From Myrica gale (taxonomy: Eukaryota > Streptophyta > Magnoliopsida > Fagales > Myricaceae), in contig OZ005615.1 of NCBI GenBank assembly GCA_963930655.1, positions 15,518,001-15,582,000 of the forward strand: a stretch of 64,000 bases of DNA, written 5' to 3'. Positions 11,490 to 23,839 of this stretch are shown here, piece after piece. Under the pieces are notes generated by a model, which was not told the origin of the DNA, did not search any database, and saw only the letters and a list, made by a program, of their open reading frames with translations. Position 1 is the stretch's first letter. The number at the start of each line of letters is the position of its first letter. A program made the translations under genes and the position numbers.

Positions 11490-13454
11490 ACAATAGTGTC
11501 TTATGGCTAAAAACGGATGGTGTTGCATGCATGCACAGAAAATGACTTTTTGTAATATACTGCATTTACCAAATTATCACTTGTATGATTGATACGAAAT
11601 TTATAGGGTAGACTCAGAGAAGGGTTCCAGTCATATGGTGAAATTTTGGTTGAAAACTGATGAGTAAAAGTTTAGTAAAATGGATTTAGAACAGCAGAGG
11701 TAAATCAGGAAAAACTGGATAATGGACCCAGAAATTTCAGATTTGTCTTGGGCCTGAAAAAGCAAGTCTGGGCCTTTTTAATAAGACCCAAAATATTTAA
11801 TAGTGCAAGAATAATTCTGAACTCCAAGAAAAGAAAAAGATAAAAGGGGCCCATTAAGGCCTAAATGGGCCCATTACAAAGCAAGACCTTAAAAGGCCTT
11901 AGAAGAGTTTGTTCGTAAGCATTGAGATCAAATGAACCTTGGAAGAGAAATCTTAAATTTTTTACCATTAAATAACAAAATGAAAATAAGTAGAAAAATA
12001 AAAGAGAATGTTTTTCTAAAGGCTAATTAAGAGTGATTCCTTAATAGTTAGGACCTAGGCAAAAGATAATAGACTGAAGAGTGTTGAGATTGGGCCGTGA
12101 GGCCCATCCTTTAACAAGTGGTGACTAGCTTGTGAGGCCTAATCCTTTGGCAAGTGAAGATTGGGCCGTGAAGCCCCAATCTATTAGTAGGACCCATTGG
12201 GCCATGAAAGCCCAATCCTTTAAACAAAACAAAAATAATAAATAAAATTACTCCAATGGTCCTTATAGTTTCACTTTATTACAAATTTATCCTTGTGGTT
12301 TCAATTTCAACAATTTGATCCCTGTGGTTACCAATATGATGCATGAGGTCCCTCCGCCCATACTCCATTAATCCTTTCACGGAATATGCTGACATTTCAA
12401 CATTTTTTAAGTGTTTAAAAATAAACATGTCAGCGTATTTCGTCAGGAGATTAACAAAGGTGTTGACGGAAGGACTATCATGCATCATATTAGTGACCAC
12501 AGGGACCAAATCGTTGAAGTTAGAATCACATGAACCAATTTCTATTAAAGTGAAACCACGTGGACCATTTAAATAATTTCGCCTAAAATAAATAAATAAA
12601 TAAAAAGAGAGATTTGGACCATGGGGCCCAATCCAAATAGACCAATGGGTCATCAAGATCTAGAAATTAGATAAATTGAATAATAACAAAATTAAGAGAA
12701 TGAATAAAAAGAAAGAGGAGAAACTTTAAGCTCTAATAATAAAGAATATTGTCTAGTTAATTTATGATCTTTTGATTTTGCGTTTTTCTCCGCGAGTTGG
12801 TTGAATGTATTTTTGCATAGTGATGCTTATTGAGATTGTAAAATTTATATCATAAACGAGCATGGAAATTAACAAAACTATAGAAAGTAGTCTAAACTGC
12901 AGTTAAGAGTCTTGAGCTATTTCTGTGGTTAAAAAGAGATTTTATCATGACGGTACCAATCAATTGAGGGAAATGTGCAACTTCCATACTGGCAAGGTCA
13001 GATGGAGGTCCTCCTTAGGCTGGAAGCACATGTGCTTTTTGCTTCAAACTGTCTCGGTGTGTGGGTTAGCGTGAGACAATCTTGGTGGAAGGAGAAGTGA
13101 GATGCACAACCTTGTCACTGGGGGTTAAATAGTGTACACGTGTGAGGGAATCTCACAAGAGTTATTAGTCGGGGATTGACACTGTTGTCATTCATTTCAC
13201 ATGCATTGCTTATTTTTTTTATTTGTATTCATTCATTATTTGTTGAGCTTTTTATTTATGTGCAATATTTATTCTCATGCCCCCCTTCTCTGACCTTATC
13301 GAGTCTTTAAGACTCACTCATATTTCTTCTTGTGTTGCATGTACCTAAACTTAAACATTAGCAGAGGATAAAGCTGTTTGAGTTCTTTCAGGCTATTCAC
13401 TTGGACCCTTATATTCTTCTGGTCCAGATTTGAGTTTGAAGTGGTAGTAGAGAA
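11490..13454 (+). repeat. Right part of the older Tekay-type LTR
   Basis: Holds diverged counterparts of modules found in the younger Tekay LTRs: a stretch like their cacaaccctgatgtcagggg block (13097-13130) and a hairpin GAGTC/GACTC (13301-13315). TGGGCC motifs cluster at about 11730-12230. It stops at 13454, where the Sirevirus LTR begins. A foldback element lies inside at 12242-12583. No protein-coding signal. Confidence 0.45.
12242..12583. mobile_element. Small foldback / MULE-like nonautonomous element
   Basis: About 130 bases at the left end (aatggtccttatagtttcac ...) recur inverted at the right end (... gtgaaaccacgtggaccatt), leaving a short centre. This is the plan of short MULE-type or foldback elements. 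I could not settle the duplication because the flanks are A/T-rich. Confidence 0.55.
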
Positions 13455-14752
13455 TGTTGACTTTTATGCACAATCGAGATTTTGATGATTTCAATAAATG
13501 GATGAAATTTACAAAATGAACATCTTCAAAGACAAAGACAACTTGACGAAAAGAGCCAAACCTTGAAGAAAGAAGAACAAGAAGATGCAAGAGCTCAAAG
13601 TGAAGATTCAAGACCTTAGGGTACAGTCCTTGTAACTCTTTCTTTCACATTTGACAGAGATTTGAATCACACACTTGCATATCTTTCAAAACGTGCATAA
13701 ACTTTTTTACCTTTTGTTTGAAAGATTAAAATATTTTTATAGGTTTCAAAACATCCTAATCAAACCTCCAAACCTTCATATACTTATGGGAAGTATGTCT
13801 TCAAAATTGAGAGTTTAAAAGTGGTCAAAAACCTTGTTTTTAAAAGAACCGGATCATGCTTAAGTTGAGGAGGTCGACCGGCTGTTCAAGCGGTTGACCA
13901 GTACTTCGACTGCTGCATGTAGCGGTCGACCGATTGGTTTTGACAAAAGAGCCGTTGAAGCTTCTGACAATATGACCGTTGGATAACGGTAACTTGAAGC
14001 TGTCGACCGGTTCATGTAGCAGTCGACCGGCTCGTTTTAGCAAAAACTCCCAACGGCTATAAATGACTAGTTTTCATATGTGGCCTATAAATACACCTTC
14101 ATTTCGTCTACAATGATAACCCGACGACAACATATCATTTCTACTACTTGAGAAATATTCTAAACCTTCCTATTCTATATTTCTCATAGCATTCACACAA
14201 AACACACTTTCATATCCTTGTCTTTGTGTGAATCAAGAGATAGAGCCTTCCATTTTCATATCTTCTATATCAAGAGAGTTTTTGTTCTTCCATCTACCTA
14301 TCCAATAGAGGTGTTTCCTTTAGTGAGGTTGTTCACTAAAGAAGAAGCTTAGAGAGGGTATATCTCAAGCTTGGTTAGGTTGTGAGTGGTGAGCCCGAAA
14401 AACCACTTGGGAGGGTTTGAGTGTTGATCCCGGGAAAATACTTGTACGTTCACTAGCACCCGGATGCTAGTGTGTAAAAGCTATTGGAAGATAGTGGAAA
14501 ACCTCAAGGCTCGGTGAAGGAGCTTGAGGGGTGGATGTAGGCGGGTTTGCTGAACCACCTAAAAAATCACGTGTTTGCTTTCTCTATCGCTACTCTTTAC
14601 ATTTAGCACTTACATACTTGTTATATCATTATACTTGTGCTAAATTAGTATTTACTTTGCAAACACGGTTTTGGGGGGTTAATATCGAAAAGTTAGAAAA
14701 CCAATTCACCCGCCCCTCTTGGGTTGCCTTAATCCTGAAACTAGGACTCACA
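13455..14752 (+). repeat. 5' LTR of the Sirevirus-like element
   Basis: Starts TGTTGACTTTTATGC and ends GGACTCACA, with TGT...ACA termini. Its last 459 bases recur at 19353-19811 with few differences. It is followed at once by the primer-binding site. Confidence 0.85.
13872..14030. promoter_or_regulatory. GGTCGACC palindrome cassette in the Sirevirus LTR
   Basis: GGTCGACC occurs at 13872 and 13924, with related GTCGACCGG at about 14002 and 14023 and degenerate copies between. Units share the words catgtagcggtcgaccg and ttcatgtagcagtcgaccgg. A related cassette is in the unrelated 443-bp MULE at 29383. Confidence 0.5.
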
Positions 14753-14754
14753 AT

Positions 14755-14766
14755 TGGTATCAGAGC
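14755..14766 (+). other. Primer-binding site, initiator tRNA-Met type
   Basis: TGGTATCAGAGC is a perfect match to the standard plant tRNA-iMet site, two bases after the LTR end and 40 bases before the gag ATG. Confidence 0.9.
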
Positions 14767-14806
14767 TTGGTGCTCATTATACAAGATTTAACCATCTTGA
14801 GTTTGA

Positions 14807-16290
14807 ATGGCAACCTCAAGCTTCAACACTCATGTTGAAGGGCTTTCCACTCTTAGACCACCATTTTTTGACGGAAATAATTATGCATATTGGAAAGTTA
14901 GGATGAAAATTTATCTTCAATCCATTGATTATGATTTGTGGTTATGCACTTTGAATGGTCCACATATTCCCACAAAGAAAGTTGGAGAGGTTGAAAACCT
15001 TAAAAACGAAAATGAATATAGTAACCTAGACAAAAAGAAAATCTCTTTAAATGCTAGAGCTATGAACATTCTTTATTGTGCTTTAGAGAGAAATGAATTT
15101 AATAGAATATCTTCTTGCACAGATGCTAAGGAAATCTGGCATGCTCTAGAAATTACTCATGAAGGAACAAGCCAAGTTAAAGAGTCAAAAATCAATATGC
15201 TTGTTCATAATTATGAATTGTTTAAAATGACACCGGAGGAATCAATTACTGTCATGTATACTAGATTTACCACAATTATAAATGCTTTGAATGCACTTGG
15301 TAAATCTTATATTAACTCCGATTTGGTGAGAAAAATCCTTAGGTCACTGCCAAAGGCATGGGAGGCCAAAGTAACTGTCATACCAAGGATCTCACCAAGC
15401 TACCTCTGGATGAGCTCATTGAATCCTTAATGACCCATGAGATCCAAATGCTCAAAAATGAAGATGAGAGCAAAAAGAAGATGAGGATTGCTCTAAAATC
15501 CTCCACAAGTGAAGATGAAAATAAAGATGAGGACGATACAGTCTTAATGACTAGAAAGTTCAAGAACTTCCTCAAGAGCAAGAAAGGAAAGAGAAGCCTC
15601 AAATACAAAAAGATATCTTGGAAGGCTAACAAAGAAAGTTCCTACTCCTCCTCCTCCGAATAAGATGGAGAAATTGTCAACATGTGCTTCATGACATTTG
15701 AAGATACTGATGAGGATGATGATGAGGTACACTCTTTCGATGATGAGCATGAAACTTCTTATAGTGAGCTTCAAAATGCTTTTAATGATCTTTTATGTCA
15801 ATTTGAACTACTAGGTTCAAAATATACATCTTTGAAAAAGAAAACTCATTTTGATCTCAAATGAAATTGATTTATTGAAAAATGAGAGAAACACTCTAAA
15901 GCTTGAAAGTGATTTATCACAAAAAAAAAGTTTTAGAATTTGAAAAAGAAAAGGTTGCTTTGAACAACAAAATTGTTTCTCAAAAGCAAAATCATTGAGA
16001 AATTTACTCAAGGAAGCAAATCTTTAGAAAATATGCTTAGTAGTCAAAGATGTGTCTTTGACAAAAGTGGCTTAGGCTACAAGCCTTCAATTCACCAAAA
16101 ATACTTTAAGAATTATTTTGTGAAGGCTAAGTCTTTTAATGCACCTATTCAAACATGTCATTTTTGCAACAAAGATGGACATCTTATTTTTGATTGTGAA
16201 TTAAAAAAGCTTGGGAGCAAGACTCTCAAGAAGATATGGGTTCCAAAAGGCTTATTTTTTATTTTTGATTGTGGTTTCTTGATTCTCTTG
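14807..16290 (+). pseudogene. Sirevirus-like gag, frameshifted
   Basis: The frame opens at ATG 14807 and gives 207 residues of typical Copia gag (FFDGNNYAYWKVRM near the start, KILRSLP near 15340) before a frameshift at about 15380. The coding sense continues in another frame at 15358-15663 (LPLDELIESLMTHEIQ, then an acidic and Lys-rich stretch), stops at TAA 15661, and resumes at 15682-15864. Further shifts follow. A CCHC knuckle CHFCNKDGHLIFDC lies at about 16156-16197 and KKIWVPKG follows. In intact Sireviruses this leads into pol; here noncoding sequence follows within about 30 bases. Confidence 0.8.
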
Positions 16291-16722
16291 TAGGATGGAG
16301 AAACACATGGTGCTTGGATAAAACTTGTCTATTAAGAAGGCTTATGACATTTGAGGACAAATGCTAAAGGGGGAAACCTTTGGTAACATCTACATCCTTG
16401 TTTGAGAATAAGTTTTAAATTGTTGGCTAATTATATTCTATGATATTTTCTTGGTTGTTAAATGTTATAAATGCAAAAGTATTTATCTTTCACATATTTA
16501 CTTGCATTTATCATAATGGAACATCTATAAGCTATCACTTTTACAAAAATCCTGATCTTTGATAAGTTTTTGTGTGCTTAAAATTTTCTTTGGTTAAGAA
16601 TGACCTTTAAATTGCCATTGGTAGCTAAGAGGTTGGTACAAACCCACTCGGTGGGCTACTATCGTAATAGCGATGGACTCTTAAGTCCCTGTTAGACATC
16701 CTCTATACCATGACAAAGAGAC
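16291..16722 (+). other. Residual 3' untranslated region of the Sirevirus-like element
   Basis: Contains tttgaggacaaatgctaaag followed by GGGGGAAA, the polypurine-like signal typical near the 3' end of Sirevirus internal regions. No pol motifs. It ends at a foreign LTR start (16723). Confidence 0.5.
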
Positions 16723-19352
16723 TGTGAGACCCCGAAAAATCAGTAGGTACTCCGTTGTAAGCTTAAGGATTTGGTGATTTGTTTTGAATTAATGGAGGCC
16801 ATGGTATGATCTAAATTTAATGAGCATTATGGAATTTCAATGGATGAGGTCTAAATTTTAAGGTAGCCAACTTTAAGTTGCTGAATTTTTACTTCTTTTC
16901 AATATCCTTAATTATTTTTGAAGGATTATATTATGGTTGATGTAATGGGCTACTAAGACTTATATGGTTGGGCTTAAGACCCAAGATATTGGGCTGCTAT
17001 TGGGCTACCTATTCATGGCCGAATATAAGGGGTAAGTGGGCCTTGGAATTGTGTTATTGGGCTACCATGAAGTCCATAATAATGGGCCTTTGTAATGGTG
17101 TTAATGGGCCTTAAGGAGTTAGGTTATTGGGCCATTGAAATTTTGTTTATGGGCTGCCCTAATATTTGAGATAGTGGGCCCTTTGGATTGTGATATTGGG
17201 CTGTTATAAGACTTAGAATATTAAGTGGATATTGGGCCTTTAAATTTATGATAATGGGCTTTAAAATAATCATGAAAATGGGCTTTAAAGTCATGGTATT
17301 TGGCTGCCATGAAGTTCATGATGATGGGCTGCCATTAAATTGTGTTGGGCTTTAAGGACTTAGGTCATGGGCCTAGTTTCAATGATTCATGATATTGGGC
17401 CTAACTATAAGGATTGGTGTTATTGGGCTTGTGATTGGAATTAAGGTTTAGCCTAATGGGCCTTGAATTATGATGTTGGATTAGCTTTACTAACTTACAT
17501 TAGTAATGCACTAATCCTTATTAAACCCATTAAGTAACCATGAACCCATTTAGTTGGATTTCAACCAAGTGAACTAGACTAGTTCTAAACCAAGGGAGAC
17601 AAGGGGACATGAAGTGACATTGGCTAAAAAGTAAATTGGAAGAGAAAAAGAGAAAAGCAAGGGAGGTGGAGGAGCTTCACGTATGGATCAAGTGAGGGGA
17701 GAGAGAGATCGATGCCAAAAGCTCTAGGGGACAAGGATTTATGTGAGAAAAAGTTGAAGTGAAAAGAGGAGAGAAGGAGAGCATTGGCCGACCAACCCCA
17801 TTCATCCCCCTTTTCCCTCCTTCACACTTCTCTCATGTCATTCTCACCTTGTCTTTGTCATTGTCATAACATTAACTCTCCTTGGGAGATTCAATTGTCT
17901 CACACTTCACACCTAGCATTTCATTTCACTCCATTTCTTCCTCACTTGGCCGAATATTGCATTTTGCTCTCAACCCTCCCACTTTCTTCTCTTGGCCGAA
18001 CCACACATCAAAGCTCGAGGTTTACTTCCTTTTCCTCTTGCATTCTAAACCACATTCTTCTTGCCTTCTAAATCACACTCCAAGAACCTAAGTTAGACCT
18101 CTTTTGTGGTGACCAAATCTCTCTTTGTGCAACCCCATTTCTTCCTTGAAAACCCTAATCATTAGCCTCATTTCTCTTGAAGAAGTTAGTCCATTTCCAT
18201 TAGGACTAATCATTCAAGCTTACCACATTCTTTTACCCATCATAGAACCCACATTAGCACCACAAATCAAACTTGGACATATTCTAAGGAGGGTGAACCG
18301 AAACTTCGAAGAAAGAGGAGTTTAGGTAAAAGTTTGGTGAAGGTAGAGGTAAGCTTGGTTCTATTTGATAATCTTACCTAAAGTTTTCATAAGTACTAAC
18401 CTAGGGCATTTTATTTTTCTAGGTACTCAAGCTTGGGATAATCAACAAGGTAAGGCCAAAAATGTGTTGTTGTTGGTTAAGTATAGTGTTGGCCGAATGG
18501 TATAAGCATGATATATTGTGTTGGTGTTTGGATTCTTAGGTTGTGAAATTGTTGAATGGAGGATGAGATCACCATTGGAGTTGAAGTTGTGATTACAGGA
18601 TGCATAAAATTAGTGTTGGCCGAATGGTTAAAGTAAAAGAACCCTAATTGTAAATTATGATAAATAGGTTAGAATTGTTGTGTTGGATACTTGAAATTGG
18701 GGATTAGGCTAATTGGAATTATATTGTTATGATGAACACTTGGGATTAGGGTTTTGACCAATTGGAATACAAGCTTGAAGAACCATGAGCATGTAATGAA
18801 AATATTCGAAACCCTAGTTAGAGTTAGTATCTCAGATTAATTAAGGTTAAGGTCTAAGTCAAGATATTATCGTGATTAAATTTATTAATGGTTTAATGTA
18901 AGGTTTTAGTAGAGCACATGTAATAATGGGAGACTTAGGTTTAATCCTAATTTATTAATTGTTGATTAAAACTCTAATCGTGAATAGATATATAAATATA
19001 TTGTAATAGAGTTTAATAATTAAATAACCTAAGTTTTGAATATTAGTTACAGAAAAGAGTAAATAAAATATTTAAATGATTAAAAGAATTTAAGTGATAT
19101 ATATATATATATATATATGATATCAAAGAAGTATAATATAGTTGCTATTCGGAAATACTCCGATGGACGGGAAGTACGAAGTTAAGGGATGAACAGGAAG
19201 TTCAAATTGGATTAAGAGAAATCCGGCAACTATATTATACCGTTAAATTAAGTTAAGCGCATAATTATCGCTATTCATTCCTCAGTGAATTTCACGATAG
19301 ATTTCCGCGAATAGCTTAGTAGAACCGAAACGTATCGATATATTTTATCGAA
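16723..19352 (+). repeat. 5' part of a diverged Tekay-type LTR
   Basis: Starts TGTGAGACCCCG, like the other Tekay LTRs, but breaks off at 19352 where Sirevirus LTR sequence begins. It has a dense TGGGCC/T series (16930-17480), a pyrimidine-rich leader-like block (about 17780-18200), repeated ggccgaatggt words, and an AT microsatellite at about 19098-19120. ORFs at 17784-18325 have no recognisable domain and look like LTR leader. A matching LTR end is at 24974 and may be the other half. Confidence 0.55.
16930..17480. promoter_or_regulatory. Dense TGGGCC/TGGGCT array
   Basis: About 20 copies of TGGGCY or close variants in 550 bases, often preceded by AT or TAT. TGGGCC/T is the site II element bound by plant TCP factors. 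That these copies act as sites is inference. Confidence 0.4.
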
Positions 19353-19811
19353 TACCTATCCAATAGAGGTGTTTCCTTTGGTGAGGTTGTTCACTAAAGA
19401 AGAAGCTTAGATAGGGTATATCTCAAGCTTGGTTAGGTTGTGAGTGGTGAGCCCGAAAAACCACTTGGGAGGATTTGAGTGTTGATCCCGGGAAAATACT
19501 TGTACGGTTCACTAGCACCCGGAAGCTAGTGTGTAAAAGCTATTGGAAGATAGTGGAAAACCTCAAGGCTCGGTGAAGGAGCTTGAGGGGTGGATGTAGG
19601 CGGGTTTGCTGAACCACCTAAAAAATCACGTGTTTGCTTTCTCTATCGCTACTCTTTACATTTAGCACTTACATACTTGTTATATCATTATACTTGTGCT
19701 AAATTAGTATTTACTTTGCAAACACGGTTTTGGGGGGTTAATATCGAAAAGTTTAGAAAACAAATTCACCCCCTCTCTTGGGTTGCCTTAATCCTAAAAC
19801 TTGGACTCACA
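19353..19811 (+). repeat. 3' fragment of the Sirevirus 3' LTR
   Basis: Matches 14294-14752 with a handful of changes, for example one extra base in the cggttcac region and differing bases near the end. The left edge is abrupt at tacctatcc; the first 839 bases of the LTR are missing. Confidence 0.85.
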
Positions 19812-20787
19812 TAGAACTACCACTATTGGTTCTTCAAGGACCCTCCCCCACTATCCCACCTACCACTTGGATCGCGGACATGTCGACAGAGCTCGTAGAG
19901 GCAACACTAGCTCTTGGCGTCGCTGACCTCACTGGCTCCGATAATGAGCCATAGATCTTAAATTACAGTTTTTTGGAGATGTACGTAGTAAACATCTATT
20001 TCCTTTATGTTGATATCCATGTTTTGCTTTGTCACGGCAGCTTGATCATAGTGAGCTTCTAGAAAGGTCAAACTTTGTTTAGACATCCCCTTATGTATAA
20101 TCATTGTAAATGTTATTGTTTTGTTGTAGTATGTAGATATGAAATGTTTCTATTTCCTGTCTAATTTCTTACCATTTATCCTTTTACTAATTTGATTAAT
20201 TTCTAAATTTGTTAACTATTTAAATAATTAGCTTTTTTTACAAACGTATCCTAATATCCTATTATAACCATCAAAACACTTTACTATTTGTATAACCTAA
20301 ATAGCCAATTTTATTAATAAATTCCGCTATTTTCATACTAAGGATATTTTGGTAACTTCATGTCAAGTTATTTTCATGTCGTAATCACACTAATTGAAGC
20401 ATTCTATTATTATAAAGAGTGGTTAGAGTTTTATACGAACATGGGGAGTTACAAATTACTAGGCTTTAGACATTAGTACGAAAGCTCACTCAGCCTAACT
20501 CCGTCAATGGCGATAATGGAGCCCATGCCACCTTATTGGCTTTACACAATTAATAACTTCATTTGATTTTCTTTGCGGAGGCAGCATTAGTGTCATTTTT
20601 TCGAATGGTTGGATGTGGACCCTTGCCGGTGTGGGAGGAAGGTTCTTCCGAGGGTTTTGTAAAAGTTAAGGATTATTGAAAGAAACTTAGCATGCACAAA
20701 GAAAACAATAGGTGGCACATATGATTAAATTATATTAATGGAGTGGTTATTTTTTGGTCTAATTGCTCCATGGGTCCCCGGGGTATG
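19812..20787. other. Unassigned sequence between the Sirevirus and the large MULE
   Basis: A short open stretch at about 19820-19950 reads ...STELVEATLALGVADLTG... and ends at a stop codon; I do not recognise it, and it may be the tail of a transposon gene. The rest is AT-rich with no coding or repeat structure I can support. It is the probable left flank of the large MULE. Confidence 0.3.
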
Positions 20788-22445
20788 GCGAGATCCCAAC
20801 TTAGTCCCTAGGGTATTTTTTTTGGCTTGAGTTGGTCCCTGAAAAATTTACAATGGTTTATTTGGTCCTTCCCATCATCTGAGGAAGGAATTGTTTTATG
20901 TGCATAATGGTGGCAACATCACCCTTCATTTTTATTCGCCACGTATTTAATTTTGGGCTAAATTTCCCTACCAGTCCCTGAGGTTTAAGCTTTTCCTCGA
21001 TTGGTCCTTAGGCTATATTTGTTTCCTACAAGTATCCCTGGGCTTTGGACCTAATCTCACGTCCATCCTGACGTCAACTTATTTAACGGTTAAGCACACG
21101 TGGATATCGTCACACACGTGAAAATGGACAACTCGTTAAAAACAAATTATAATTAATTAATCAGACGCCCACGTGTAAAATTATTGACTCACACGGTCCA
21201 AAATCCCCAAAGAATGCTTTGTTGCTCATGAGGTGCAGACCTGACCCAGTGAAAATTGTAGCCCTGGCGAATAAGTTCTAGGGCTTACTAGTTCAGAAAG
21301 AAGAGGACATGGATGATATTAAGTTTGAAAATGAGCGTCAGAGAAACGAGGAAGAAGAGGAAGGGGACGTGAAAGTGGGTTAAAGAAGGGAAGGAAAGGT
21401 TGAGGTGGAAACAGAGGTGAATGGATATGACATTCGTGAAAAGAGGGCTTTAGACCTATAAGAAAAAGGGAAGTTAGGTTGGGAGGAAGAAAGTGGGGAT
21501 GTAAAAGAAAATTTTAAAAGAAGCCCGGGAGTTACCAATGAGCTACAAGAACACCCATTAGAGCAAGAAAAAGAAGATAATGCCGCCGAAGAAGAAGATG
21601 GAGGAAAAGGAGGATTTGAAGTGAACCACAGGGAACAAACAAAGTAATCTACTTTGAGTAGTTTGACACTTGAAGTTCTGATAGATCCACATAGCTTAGA
21701 GATGGAAGAAAACATGTCCAAGCTTTGTGCAAGAGGATGAGGATGTCCACAAAAATGAACCTAAAGCAGAAAGAAGAACAAGAAACAAAAGACGACAAAT
21801 GATGCCTCTTCGTATTTACTATCGATATTGTCAGGGCAAAAATCCAAAGTGCAAGAAGAATAGAAGACGATGATGTGCTTCTCATTGACATCACGAAGGA
21901 ATTTTGGAGTTGTTGAAGGAAAATCGAAGCTTTAAGGCAATGGGTTTGGTATTTAGGGATTTAGGGGTCTTCGTTGGATGATGACAGTGTTTAACAGGGG
22001 TCACTTAGGGTAGGTGGAGGACTTTAATCCAGCGTGACATGCCATATGACACTTGGAATAGTCTAGTCAAGAACCATTGACGCGTGACAGATTATGAATG
22101 GGCTTGACGTGTGCGATGTTATCCACGTTTGTTTAATCGTTAAATAAGTTGACTTCAGGATGGAAGTGGGATTAGGTAGAAAGCCAGGGAATACCTGTAG
22201 GAAAAAATATACCCTAAGGACCAATCAGAGAAAAGCTTAAACCCTAGGGATTGGAAGGGATATTTAGCCTTAATTTTGTTCCACTTCAACTTTTTTTATT
22301 ATAAAATGTGCACAGTCACACATGAACAAAAAAATCCCACCTTAATCCCTTTACGCGAAATCTAAAATCTCACAACTCCAAAATTTCTTAACGTTTAAAT
22401 CCTCGAAACCTAAATACATTCACCCTAAAATTTTCAAAAGCTAGA
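20788..22445. repeat. Left terminal inverted repeat of the large MULE, interrupted
   Basis: Shared words with the right end, read in the same sense: atcccaactt(a/g)g, atttacaatgg, ggtccttccc/gtccttcccc, catctgagga, tttttattcg, aattttgttcca, aaaaaaatcccacc, tttacgcga, ctaaaatctcacaact. Between 20956 and 22269 it is split by another MULE. Confidence 0.7.
20956..22269. mobile_element. Nonautonomous MULE with perfect 9-bp duplication
   Basis: A 1314-bp element beginning GGCTAAATTTCCCT and ending AGGGATATTTAGCC. The terminal inverted repeats run about 150 bases each (words such as gattggtccttagg and ttaacggttaa recur inverted). TTAATTTTG is exactly duplicated at 20947-20955 and 22270-22278; nine bases is diagnostic for the Mutator superfamily. 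No transposase inside. The centre (about 21240-21930) is rich in Glu/Lys codons on + but broken by stops, and could be a captured gene fragment. Confidence 0.9.
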
Positions 22446-23839
22446 ATCCTAAGTTGCCAAAAAGCACCCTACACTGACTCGGTTTAGCTCACCCAAACCC
22501 ATTTTTCCTCTCTCCTTGAACCCGTTCTTTTTTTTTAATTGTTGGCTAGCTCACCCTTAAAAATCTTCTGGATTGCAAGCAAAGGTGAGTTGAGAGTGAT
22601 GTCCAACCCTTGTTTTTGGTCTGAGGTTTCCCGACTGTAAGGGAGGACCACATTGCATGAAAGATATTTTTTTGAATTGTCCGAATGTTGGAATTATGTT
22701 ATTTCCATGGAAATCTGTCAAATAAAACGTGAACTTGAGCGTATTTCATGCTTTTTTAAGCTTGTGGTGGTGGTTGGGTTTAGCGACAGCTTTGGCAAAA
22801 TTTATTTATTTTATTGGTGGTAGGGTAGTGACAGCTTTGTTGCTGTGGGGTTAGCATCTCGTTCTTAAAGAGTTAGGGATATGTTGTGCAAAGTGGGGTA
22901 GCCAGTTGACTCCACTATGTTTGTCTGTTGGTGCAAACTGTGGTAGCCATATGCATTGATACAGTGTGGTCCAGCTTTAGAACAAAATTATTTTTTGATT
23001 TAGTTTCATGTGCAGTGCACAAGTGTTTGTGTGTTGTCACGAGGCATTTTGTTTGTTTGAAGATATATATCGTGCCCTCTCATTTTGTATATATCTTTAT
23101 TGACTTCAAAATTTCTGTTTACCCTATTTTTTATTATTATTTGTTAGAGGTTTTTTTTCTTTTGCTTGCATTCAAGTCATTCTGTATATTTTACAGCAAT
23201 GATGTCTCTTAATTGTTTATAAACGGTTCATGGTATGTGACCATAGTTTGAAAATACGTTTTGTGCATGCTTGGGCAAATATGCCATAGTGTGGAAATGT
23301 GGTGTTGTTACTTGTAATCGTGTAAGATTATGGTGCAAAGGAATTGAATTCAGTGATGCTTTCGGGATAGAATAAATGTACTAAGGTTGAATCCAAGTCG
23401 AAGGCGAATAAAATAAAGACAGCAACTTACTCGGGTGTATTATTGCATGCAACCTTGGCAGATCATTAGACTCGGTTTAAGTCGACCTTGAGGCATAGTT
23501 TGCCTTCCGACACAAGGTTAGAGCAAAGGTCAATGAAGATAAAATAATTCAAACCGAATTTCAGATCATTCCGATAAGGATTGAATAAGTTACAGATTTG
23601 ATATTGGACATCAAGGCTATGAAAGAAGATGTTAAAGGATCGGATTGAAATATCCTAGAAGTTCACATAATTGGAATTGTTTGATATATATGATCCTTGT
23701 TGTTTTCACCTGGATTTATGAAATTTAACGCTGTTTACAAGGAAGGCCACATAATATAATCATATGATTTAAAATATGAATTCTGAAACTAAAGTTGTAT
23801 ATGATACGTTTGTATGTTTTGTTGAATGTGGATGACTGA
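22446..23839. other. Unassigned AT-rich stretch inside the large MULE
   Basis: Follows the left TIR. No recognisable MULE transposase N-terminus here, although that is where it should be. One short open stretch (22928-23212) is Phe/Val-rich without a domain. Part may belong to the LTR that ends at 24974. Confidence 0.3.

Larger units (their letters stand above)
13455..19811 (+). mobile_element. Sirevirus-like Ty1/copia element, pol deleted and interrupted
   Basis: 5' LTR 13455-14752, primer-binding site, gag, a polypurine-like AAAGGGGGAAA at about 16370, then a foreign LTR fragment, then only the last 459 bases of the 3' LTR (19353-19811). Flanks are GAGAA (13450-13454) and TAGAA (19812-19816), four of five bases matching. 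The gag style (acidic, Lys-rich region, CCHC, KKIWVPK) suggests SIRE/Maximus. No protease, integrase or reverse transcriptase remains. Confidence 0.75.

Noticed and set aside
17784..18325. Overlapping ORFs as a small host gene
   Set aside because: They lie in the leader-like part of a Tekay LTR, are low-complexity and show no domain.
22928..23212. Membrane-protein-like ORF
   Set aside because: Phe/Val-rich translation of AT-rich noncoding DNA, no homologous feature recognised.
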